Positions 57,067-64,000 of a stretch of DNA of 64,000 nt are shown piece by piece (the stretch's first letter is position 1; each line of letters starts with the position of its first letter). A program made the translations under genes and the position numbers. The notes below the pieces were generated by a model, which searched no databases, had not been told where the DNA came from, and worked only from the letters and a program-made list of their open reading frames with translations. This DNA comes from an uncultured Methylomonas sp. (GTDB lineage Bacteria > Pseudomonadota > Gammaproteobacteria > Methylococcales > Methylomonadaceae), in contig CAKZJE010000117.1 in assembly GCA_936941155.1 (NCBI GenBank), positions 1 through 64,000 on the forward strand, read 5' to 3'.

Positions 57067-57351
57067 AAGAGGAAGGATTCTTACTCTTTTTCTGTTAAAA
57101 AAACAGAACGCATACAAGAGCGAAACAGAGTTTACGGAATGGTCAACACATTGAAAATGTGGCATATTGCCGCGCGACAATATGCCGCTGAAATTGGCAT
57201 AAAGTGTGCGCTGTATAGTAGGTTGTGAATATGAAAAGCAAGTAAAAACAATGGTTTATTTGTAAGTTGACCATAAAAAGTGTGTGATATAACCTAGTAA
57301 ATAGGGCATATCCCTTATTTTTAGCTCAGCGAAGAAAATTTCAGGTTGTGA
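57067..57351 (-). promoter_or_regulatory. structured leader / intergenic region between ackA and the HEAGH gene
   Basis: No gene is seen. On the minus strand it holds a TTGCTT...CTATAC promoter-like pair near 57232-57204, then dyads GGCATATTG/CAATATGCC (57161-57186), CACATT/AATGTG (57147-57161) and TTCTGTT/AACAGAA (57090-57108), and finally the intrinsic terminator. The layout suggests a leader that could switch folds, or a small RNA. Confidence 0.45.
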
Positions 57352-58569
57352 CTATTTATTTGCGAGATGAATTTGTTGCGCAACAGTGACGGCAGCAATG
57401 GCAATTGCTAACTCTTCTTGGGTGGGAATCACTAACACAGCAACCGCTGTTTCTGCCTGATGAATTTTTCCGTCAGAAGTCGCTGGCTGCGCATTTTTTT
57501 CGCTATCAATCTTAATTCCTAAGATTTCCAGATTCTTGCAACAATCTATCCGCAATTGCGCATCATGCTCGCCAATCCCGCCACTGAACACAATCGCATC
57601 AACTTTTCCTAACGCCGCATAATACGCGCCGATATATTTTTTAATCCGATAAGCAAACATTTTCCGCGCTAATTGTGCTTGATAATCGCCAGTCGCTGCA
57701 CGCTCCGCCACAGTGCGCATATCATTGCTGCCACAAATCCCTTTTAAACCACTGTTTTTGTTTAATAACTGGCTGATTTCTGCCAATGACCAGCCTTTTG
57801 TTTGATGCAGATAATCGTAAATCATCGGATCAATATCGCCGCTGCGTGTTCCCATCATCAAACCTTCTAACGGCGTAAGTCCCATCGAAGTATCAATACT
57901 TACGCCTTTTTCAATGGCACAAGCACTCGCGCCGTTGCCTAAATGCAAAGTAATGAGGTTGATTTCAGGCAACGGTTTATTCAGTAATAATGCCGCTTGC
58001 TGGGCTAAATAACGATGTGAAGTGCCGTGAAAGCCGTAGCGACGTAATTTCAATTCGCTATACAAATTTTCAGGAACAGGATAACGATAAGCATAGTCTG
58101 GCAAAGTTTGATGAAAAGCAGTATCAAAAACAGCCACTTGTGGTGTGTGTGTTGCCAATTGCATGGCGACTTCAATACCGAGCAAATTTGCAGGATTGTG
58201 CAGCGGTGCGAGTGGAATCATTGCGGTAATTTGCTGGATAACTTCCGCTGTCAACAGCGTGGGTTGAGTAAATAATTCCCCGCCATGCACAATTCGATGT
58301 CCAATACAAAATAACTCATTAAAATCAGCAAGACAGCCGGAGTTAAGCAAAATATCACGAATACAATTTAATCCATACTGGTGATTGGGAATGTTGAGTT
58401 GTTGCTTCCCGTGTTGTTCTGCAAGCGTGGAGGAAACATGATAGCTGTGTTGCCCAAGCGGTTCACCGATTTGTTCCAGCAAGCCAGACAGCAATAAAGT
58501 TTGTTCAGGAAACTTAAACAGCGCGTATTTAATGGAAGAACTGCCAGAATTTAAAACTAATATTTTCAT
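57352..58569 (-). CDS. ackA: acetate kinase
   Basis: AckA interconverts acetate + ATP and acetyl phosphate. Motifs: ILVLNSGSSSIKYALFKF, HRIVHGG, the catalytic DTAFHQTLP, YGFHGTSHRYL, LHLGNGASACAI and FSGGIGEH. It has 405 residues. No phosphotransacetylase gene is adjacent, so acetyl phosphate must come from elsewhere. Confidence 0.97.
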   Translation of the reverse strand: MKILVLNSGSSSIKYALFKFPEQTLLLSGLLEQIGEPLGQHSYHVSSTLAEQHGKQQLNIPNHQYGLNCIRDILLNSGCLADFNELFCIGHRIVHGGELFTQPTLLTAEVIQQITAMIPLAPLHNPANLLGIEVAMQLATHTPQVAVFDTAFHQTLPDYAYRYPVPENLYSELKLRRYGFHGTSHRYLAQQAALLLNKPLPEINLITLHLGNGASACAIEKGVSIDTSMGLTPLEGLMMGTRSGDIDPMIYDYLHQTKGWSLAEISQLLNKNSGLKGICGSNDMRTVAERAATGDYQAQLARKMFAYRIKKYIGAYYAALGKVDAIVFSGGIGEHDAQLRIDCCKNLEILGIKIDSEKNAQPATSDGKIHQAETAVAVLVIPTQEELAIAIAAVTVAQQIHLANK

Positions 58570-58701
58570 CGGTGAGTTTTTGAGGTTTGTAAAAACTGCG
58601 AAAACAGGAGTAAAAACAGACTTTTTACTCCATGTCAGAAAGGATTAAATTGCGGATTTCAGACTCTGCAATGGGTTTTGCGATGAAACAGAGAATCAAA
58701 C

Positions 58702-59721
58702 CTAGACTTCATCCAAGCGCACAACGCGACCTTGTGCAGCAGATTGCAATGCTGCAACAATAGTTCGGCAATTACTTTTAGCGTCCGATAAAGAAAGCTG
58801 CGGCGCGGTATCACTTAAGACAGCATTGCTAAAATGGGCAATTTCTAACTCAAAATGATTTGCAACCGGCAATCTTTCTTCGCATTGTTGCCCCGCTTCT
58901 GTCCACCATGAAATAACCGGCACGTCACCGGGCAACTGCCAAACAACATGACATTTAATGCCGCCTTTTGTGCCGACAATTTCATATTCGCAACGCCGCG
59001 CCCGTTCAAAACTAAAATCAAAATGCGCAAATTTTCCATCGCCAAAATCTAAAATGCCGCTGCTTGCAATGTCCGCGCCGCTTTCAACGTATTTGGCGAG
59101 GGTTGTGACGGCAATGGGGTCTTGTTGAAAAAATAGGCGCAGCGAATGAATGGCATAACAGCCAATATCCCACATTGCGCCGCCGCCATGCTCAACGCTG
59201 TCGGCTAGGCGATAAAGGCGGGCAGGGCGCATCATAAAAGAATAACTAGCTCGCACCGAGCGCACTTCGCCAATTACGCCGCTGTTGATAATTTCTAAAA
59301 CGCGGGTATGTTGCGGATGAAAACGATACATAAAACCTTCCATCACTTTCACATGATGCTGTTGCGCCGCGTGTTCAATCGCTTCAATGTCTGCGACAGT
59401 CAACGCCATCGGTTTTTCGCATAATACATGCTTGCCTGCTGCAATCGCGCGTAATGTCCATGCGGCATGTTCTTGATTTGCAACAGGAATATAGATTGCA
59501 TCAATATTGTCGGCATTGATTAAATCATCCAAAGAATCATAGATTTTCACGCCTTGTTGCTGTGGAGCGTATTTTGCCAAGGTTTCTGCTGCCGCACCGG
59601 GGCGACGACTGGCAATGCCAACCAATTCTGCATTTTCCGCACCTACAATGGCGGGCATTAGGCGTTCATTAATCCGAGCCGCACCTAAAATTCCCCAACG
59701 AAGTTTTGTTTTGTTTGTCAT
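58702..59721 (-). CDS. Gfo/Idh/MocA family NAD(P)-dependent oxidoreductase
   Basis: The 339-residue protein has an N-terminal Rossmann fold (RWGILGAARINERLMPAI), the family signature HVLCEKPMALT with the catalytic-type lysine, and FMYRFHPQHTRV. These enzymes oxidise or reduce sugars or cyclitols, or trans-dihydrodiols; the substrate cannot be told from sequence alone. It stands alone between ackA and the CHAT gene. Confidence 0.88.
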   Translation of the reverse strand: MTNKTKLRWGILGAARINERLMPAIVGAENAELVGIASRRPGAAAETLAKYAPQQQGVKIYDSLDDLINADNIDAIYIPVANQEHAAWTLRAIAAGKHVLCEKPMALTVADIEAIEHAAQQHHVKVMEGFMYRFHPQHTRVLEIINSGVIGEVRSVRASYSFMMRPARLYRLADSVEHGGGAMWDIGCYAIHSLRLFFQQDPIAVTTLAKYVESGADIASSGILDFGDGKFAHFDFSFERARRCEYEIVGTKGGIKCHVVWQLPGDVPVISWWTEAGQQCEERLPVANHFELEIAHFSNAVLSDTAPQLSLSDAKSNCRTIVAALQSAAQGRVVRLDEV

Positions 59722-59876
59722 TGCCTGTCCCCAGTTTTTAAATTGTGAATTAAGACTAAGTTTATTTGGGTTTGTTGTTAAAAAAACTTAATGCCGAAGC
59801 GCATTTTAGCTGATATTGAATCAGCAGTGTGTTTGCGTGACGCATCAGCATTTGATGGCGAAATTATTCTTTAAAT

Positions 59877-60017
59877 GTTACGCAAAATCTATTAAGGGTT
59901 GGTGACACAATCTCCTGAAATTTATAAAACGACCGGTCGTCTTAAAAATTTTTTGCGTAACTTTCATTTGAATTGCTTTTCTAGCTAGGATGAGTATTTT
60001 CTGTGTAAAGTGCGTAA
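59877..60017. repeat. dispersed ~105-bp repeat, copy B, with GTTACGCA ends
   Basis: Positions 59915-60017 align with copy A (34911-35021): ACGACCGGTCGTCTTAAAAA, TTGCGTAACTTT, CTAGCTAG and TGTGTAAAGTGCGT. On this side the element may extend to 59877, where GTTACGCAAAA mirrors TTTTGCGTAAC (59951-59961) and the GTGCGTAAC end (60009-60017). It fills most of the 302-base gap between the oxidoreductase and CHAT genes and ends 7 bases from the CHAT stop. It looks like a small non-autonomous mobile element. Confidence 0.7.
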
Positions 60018-60023
60018 CCTCAG

Positions 60024-62897
60024 TTATTCTTTGCCTATCATCACAAACCCCGCCCAATAGTACGGATTGCTGTATTGTTTGTATTTTGCATCGTGCATAA
60101 ATTCATTTTGCGTGGCTTGAATGGCTTGTTGCGCAGGTTCGCCATTTAAAAAGTGTTCGTAGAATCGTTGCATGAAGATGCCTGTTGATTCATCCGCCAC
60201 TGACCATAAAGTGGATAGCACCGCTTTTGCGCCTGCTTCCTGAAATGCACGATTCAAGCTATACACGCCTTCGCCGATTTTGACATCGCCTTTGCCTGTG
60301 TCGCAGGCGGATAAAGTGACTAAATCTGTGCCTGCCAAGTCGAGATTTAATACTTCTAACGCGGTTAAAATCCCGTCTGTGCCATCGTTTTGTTTGATGC
60401 CTTTTACGCCGAAGTTGGCATTGGCAAAGGCTAAACCGGAACGGGTTAAGGGATTTTCGATTTTGCCAACGGGTAAAGATTCGTTGCTGAGTGATACTGA
60501 ACGTAGAGACGCAAGATTTTGCGTCTCTACAGGTTTGCTGTCTTCCAAAAAGAAGCCGTGTGTGGAAAGGTGCAGTATTTTCGGTGCAGTTAAAGCGTTA
60601 ATGGCTTGTTCTGTGGCCTGGGCTTTTAGAAATAATTTGGCAGCAGGTTCGGGCTGTTTTTTGATGAATAATTTATCAATTTGTTGCCCTTCGTTTAACG
60701 CATTCGGTAATGAGTCGAAATGAATGTTTTTGAGTTCGGTTGCGCCAGCGGTGTTGCCTGCTTTGATGATAGCAGTGTCATCGCCATAATCGGGTGCGGC
60801 AAAAATGGCGGCTGCGCTGGCTTTGCCTTCTAACGGCGGTAATACAATGTCTCTGGCAGAACTTAAGGTGATGAGTTGCCATTTTTCGGCTAGGTATTTG
60901 CCGTCTGGGTCTTGTAAGGCTTTGAAAGGCAATAGGTGTAAATCGCCATCGGGAATTAAGTAAACGGTTTTTTTGTTTTGCAGATAGGGTGTTAAAGGCT
61001 GCCAGAGTTTTTCGTATAAGGTTTGTGCGGTTTGGGTGATGGTTTTTTCGCGATTGTTGGCGTTTTCTTTGGTGGGGACAATGCTAGATTGATAGGTTTT
61101 TATGGCGGCGGCAATGGGGGCAAATTCACCGAGTTTAATTAATTTGATGCCGTTTTGTTTGTCGGCGATGAGGGCGATGATTTGGTCAGTTTTATCTTTT
61201 TCTGTCTTTAAATCGACTTCTTTGTAAACCAGAAAATCAATTACAGATTGTTCATCACTAAGTTTTTCTAGCACTTGTTCAGGTGTAACTTCTGTTTTAC
61301 TACGTTTAAAACCTGAGACTTTTTGACTTAACTGCATTTCTTGATTATTGCTTTTTTCTTCCAAATCCTGAATTATTTTTTTATCCTCTTTGCCAGAAAG
61401 AACTAGATTCGATAATTGCGCTTTCAGAGCACTAAATTCTTGCATCTTTTTTTGAATAACAGAGTCTGAACTTTGTTTAGCTAAGATACTGGCTTCTGAA
61501 GCAATGCGTAATAACAAACCTTTACGCGAAAGGGAAAAATATAAGGCTTCTTCGGGAGTGTCGTGAAAACTGTAGAAACTTAGGTAAAAGTCTCGATTAT
61601 ATTCTTCTTGTTTTAGATAAGACTGGCGTGTTTTTTCACCAGATCCCCATAACCAGCGTTCTAAGGATTGATTCATTATCCGCAAACTTCTCTGTAACAA
61701 AGGATCGGCTTTGCTGTGGTCACCCATTGCAATATATAGCTTTGCTAACTCGTTTAAACCTATGGTAAGACCAGGATGGTTTTGTCCTAACATTTTCTCA
61801 TCAATTGCCAAACCTTTTAAGAACAAAGGTTCGGACTCTGCATATTTTCCTTGTTTTTTATAAATCGAAGCTAAACTTTCTAAACTGGTAGCAACATCAG
61901 GATTGTTTTGTCCTAAAGCTTTTTCTCTAATTGCTAAGCTTCTTTTCAACAACGGTTCGGCTTGTGCATATTTTTCCTGTTTGTAATAGAACCTCGCTAA
62001 ATTATGCAAAGTGCTTGCAACATTTGGGTGGTCTTTGCCTAAAGCTTTTTCTCTAATTCTTAAGCTTCTTTGCAACAATGGTTCTGCTTGTGCGTATTTG
62101 TGCTGGGATTGATAAAGCTCTGCTAAATTGTTTAAACTGGTGGCGACGAGTGGATGGTTATTACCTAAAGTTTTTTCCCAAATTGCCAAACTTCTTAGAT
62201 AGTAGGATTCGGCTTGTTCATACTTACCTTGTGTACGATAAAGTGCAGCTAAATTATGTAAACTGAGAGCAACATCTGAGTGGTCTTTGCCTAAAGCTTT
62301 TTCTCTAATCGCTAAACTTCTTAGGAAGTAGGGTTCGGCTTGTTCATACTTGCCTTGTGTATCATAGATATCTGATAAATTATTTAAGCTGGTGGCAACT
62401 TTGGGGTGGTCTTTACCTAAAGATTTCTCTTTAATTGCCAAACTTCTTAAGTGCAGGGATTCTGCTTGTTCATACTTGGCTTGATCCTTATAAAGCGAGG
62501 CTAAATTGTTTAAGGTGGTGGCAACGGAGGAATGATCCTTGCAAAAGGCTTTTTCTCTAATGGCTAAACTGCGTTGAAACAAAGGTTCAGCTTCAGCATA
62601 TCTGCCTTGTGCTTGATAAACGCCTGCTAAATTACTTAAACTTCGGGCAACATCGCGGTCATCTTTGCCTAATGTTTTTTCCCGAATCGCTAAGCTCCGT
62701 TGTAATAAAGATTCGGCTTCGGCATACTTACCTGCTTTATATAATGCCATTCCTGCTTGATTCAAAAGAAAAGCATCATCAGCTTTTAACGCAAAGTTTT
62801 TTTGCATTTCAAGCAACTTAGCATCTGCATCTTCAGCATTCGCCGCATTAACCCCGAATACCATTAAAAATGCCAACAACGGAATTATTTTTTTCAT
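60024..62897 (-). CDS. secreted TPR-CHAT domain protein
   Basis: The 957-residue protein starts with a signal peptide (MKKIIPLLAFLMVFGVNAANA). Nine 42-residue kinesin-light-chain-type TPRs follow (about residues 30-430), each like LNNLAxLYxxQGKYxxAE with RSLAIREKALG. The C-terminal CHAT caspase-like peptidase (about 640-957) has the catalytic pair: H in LHLSTHGFF and C in LSACDTGKGDV. I chose the ATG at 62897 over a TTG at 62912. CHAT proteases cut specific partner proteins, as in Craspase and gasdermin systems. The signal peptide points to an envelope role. A 28-base palindrome is embedded in frame within the CHAT domain. Confidence 0.9.
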   Translation of the reverse strand: MKKIIPLLAFLMVFGVNAANAEDADAKLLEMQKNFALKADDAFLLNQAGMALYKAGKYAEAESLLQRSLAIREKTLGKDDRDVARSLSNLAGVYQAQGRYAEAEPLFQRSLAIREKAFCKDHSSVATTLNNLASLYKDQAKYEQAESLHLRSLAIKEKSLGKDHPKVATSLNNLSDIYDTQGKYEQAEPYFLRSLAIREKALGKDHSDVALSLHNLAALYRTQGKYEQAESYYLRSLAIWEKTLGNNHPLVATSLNNLAELYQSQHKYAQAEPLLQRSLRIREKALGKDHPNVASTLHNLARFYYKQEKYAQAEPLLKRSLAIREKALGQNNPDVATSLESLASIYKKQGKYAESEPLFLKGLAIDEKMLGQNHPGLTIGLNELAKLYIAMGDHSKADPLLQRSLRIMNQSLERWLWGSGEKTRQSYLKQEEYNRDFYLSFYSFHDTPEEALYFSLSRKGLLLRIASEASILAKQSSDSVIQKKMQEFSALKAQLSNLVLSGKEDKKIIQDLEEKSNNQEMQLSQKVSGFKRSKTEVTPEQVLEKLSDEQSVIDFLVYKEVDLKTEKDKTDQIIALIADKQNGIKLIKLGEFAPIAAAIKTYQSSIVPTKENANNREKTITQTAQTLYEKLWQPLTPYLQNKKTVYLIPDGDLHLLPFKALQDPDGKYLAEKWQLITLSSARDIVLPPLEGKASAAAIFAAPDYGDDTAIIKAGNTAGATELKNIHFDSLPNALNEGQQIDKLFIKKQPEPAAKLFLKAQATEQAINALTAPKILHLSTHGFFLEDSKPVETQNLASLRSVSLSNESLPVGKIENPLTRSGLAFANANFGVKGIKQNDGTDGILTALEVLNLDLAGTDLVTLSACDTGKGDVKIGEGVYSLNRAFQEAGAKAVLSTLWSVADESTGIFMQRFYEHFLNGEPAQQAIQATQNEFMHDAKYKQYSNPYYWAGFVMIGKE
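60503..60530. repeat. 28-bp palindrome, GTAGAGACG family, copy 2, inside the CHAT coding sequence
   Basis: GTAGAGACGCAAGA and TTTTGCGTCTCTAC are inverses with one mismatch, and the element matches 32439-32466 at most positions. It is translated in the CHAT gene as roughly VETQNLASLR, between FFLEDSKP and VSLSNESLPVG. It keeps the frame, so the repeat adds a peptide loop. Confidence 0.8.
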
Positions 62898-62980
62898 TGC
62901 CCGTTTCCCCAATTAATTTAGCGTCAAACTCTCAATTTCAAGCTCAGTTAAACCCGTAGTTTTTGCCAAAATTCGCTCCA

Positions 62981-63616
62981 TTATTTACCACAACTACCGT
63001 CATCTGTCACAACTGCTATCGTAGGCTGCATATCTTTTGAAAGCTCAATTTCATCCGTCATCAATTCAAGCACACCATAACGCTGCCATAACAAAATATT
63101 ACTTTCTTTATCAAACACAACCACCAACACTTTATCTTTACAATTTTTTAAATCCTTCGTATCAATTGGCAAACGCTTTTTTTGATTATTTTGTGTTATT
63201 GGTATCGCAGGTAAATAATGAATTCCTCTAAACGGCGGCAATAAACTCTGCTTATTTTCTGAAAACTGCAACGCACTTTTAGTATCCGCTAAATATTCAG
63301 TTGAAATAGGCTTGCCATCTTTTAAAATCAAAAACTTCAAATCTTTACTAAATGGCAAAACCTTATTCCAAACCCAATCACTACCAATTTTTAAAATAGC
63401 ATCCTCTCGAATAATTTTATTATTATCTAAAACCCGCAACTTTAAATCAGCGTTTTTTGGAAAATTTTTAAAATCATCTTGGTCAAACTCAACCAAAGTT
63501 TTTAAATCGTGACCAACAGAGACTTTATTAAAACCGTAAATTAATTCGGCATGAGCAAAATTAACCAAACAGAAAATAATTAATCCAAGGGTTGTTTGAT
63601 AGCGTAAGTTTCGCAT
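62981..63616 (-). CDS. secreted protein of unknown function
   Basis: The 211-residue protein has a signal peptide (LGLIIFCLVNFAHAEL, cut near residue 24) and then a beta-rich, lysine-rich body. No family motif is recognised. A GGAGAG site lies before the ATG. Two cysteines occur in the mature part (NCKDK and SCGK). It lies 84 bases upstream of the CHAT gene on the same strand and may be a partner or substrate of it; that is only positional inference. Confidence 0.6.
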   Translation of the reverse strand: MRNLRYQTTLGLIIFCLVNFAHAELIYGFNKVSVGHDLKTLVEFDQDDFKNFPKNADLKLRVLDNNKIIREDAILKIGSDWVWNKVLPFSKDLKFLILKDGKPISTEYLADTKSALQFSENKQSLLPPFRGIHYLPAIPITQNNQKKRLPIDTKDLKNCKDKVLVVVFDKESNILLWQRYGVLELMTDEIELSKDMQPTIAVVTDDGSCGK

Positions 63617-63993
63617 GGTTTAAACTCTCCATTACTGCAATTTGAAAAAGGCGAACTGGTAAAAACTTGTTCCAGATGAACAACGGAAGCTTGTGGAATA
63701 TAACTGATTTGAAAAAAATTAACTCGGTCGTAAATAATCAAACTCTCTTGCGATTTAGCTAATAAAAACACACCGTCTTTATGCAGAATTATTTCTTGGG
63801 CTTTCTCATTTTTTTCCATATAACTCAAAGAAACAACCGGATACTGATAATTTGTTCCCAAAATACCATAATTAAATGGAATTAAAATCACTTGTGCGGA
63901 CGTAAAAGAAAATATTAACCATTTTCCTAATATATTCTGATGATTAATAATCAATATAATCGCTGTGACAGATATAATTAAAATTATCAACAT
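63580..63993 (-). CDS. membrane-anchored protein of unknown function, probably cut by the window edge
   Basis: The visible 137 codons begin with very hydrophobic residues (LIILIISVTAIILII, then WLIFSFTSAQVILIPF), and a polar C-terminal part of about 90 residues follows. The first visible ATG is 7 bases from the window end, so more upstream sequence likely belongs to it. Its 3' end overlaps the next gene by 37 bases. Not recognised. Confidence 0.5.
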   Translation of the reverse strand: MLIILIISVTAIILIINHQNILGKWLIFSFTSAQVILIPFNYGILGTNYQYPVVSLSYMEKNEKAQEIILHKDGVFLLAKSQESLIIYDRVNFFQISYIPQASVVHLEQVFTSSPFSNCSNGEFKPCETYAIKQPLD

Positions 63994-64000
63994 CAGCGCG

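Overview
This window comes from a moderately AT-rich gammaproteobacterial chromosome. The supports are the conserved order gyrA-serC-pheA-hisC-tyrA-aroA-cmk-rpsA-ihfB, a petABC cytochrome bc1 operon, a FimV-type polar hub protein and a bacterial hopanoid pathway. Hopanoids together with many Uma2 nucleases, short palindromic repeats and a secreted TPR-CHAT protein suggest a Thiotrichales/Beggiatoa-like sulfur bacterium. A Methylococcales-like host is the main alternative. No rRNA, no convincing tRNA and no CRISPR array were seen.

Layout. 1-2.6 kb: mnmG-rsmG (tRNA and rRNA modification), followed by a palindromic repeat. 2.8-6.8 kb: a stand-alone hisC and petABC, closed by two strong terminators. 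6.9-19 kb: a hopanoid and lipid-trafficking region with an hpnO-like aminotransferase, hpnG, squalene-hopene cyclase and squalene synthase on the minus strand, and hpnH, hpnM and mlaA on the plus strand. Two Uma2 nucleases and a Septu-like ATPase/HNH pair sit between the hopanoid genes. 19-34 kb (minus strand): a periplasmic TPR protein, a 1394-residue FimV, asd, then leuB, leuD and leuC, then adk and hslO. The leucine genes are separated by a Panacea-type toxin-antitoxin pair, by a DUF4365 two-gene cassette and, upstream of leuC, by a third Uma2 gene. 34-51.7 kb (plus strand): msrA, then the gyrA-to-ihfB aromatic amino acid and translation supraoperon. Accessory genes sit at four of its junctions: DUF262 + HEPN + DUF2721, DUF2513, a PARIS-like AriA/AriB pair, and a fourth Uma2. 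52-64 kb: ftsK, galU, yajQ, a degenerate receiver-domain protein, an HEAGH metalloprotease-like protein with an attenuator-like leader, ackA, a Gfo/Idh/MocA oxidoreductase, a secreted TPR-CHAT protein and two secreted or membrane unknowns, the last cut by the window edge.

The main theme is that three essential biosynthetic clusters (hopanoid, leucine, aromatic) carry small co-directional defence-type cassettes at their gene junctions, usually overlapping or abutting by a few bases, so the host operon seems to drive them. One junction keeps an insertion scar: a second, diverged leuD 3' end lies between the toxin gene and leuB. The least characterised candidates are the DUF4365 + 377-residue pair between leuC and leuD and the DUF262 + HEPN pair behind gyrA. 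Family names come from motif recognition by eye; no database search was possible.
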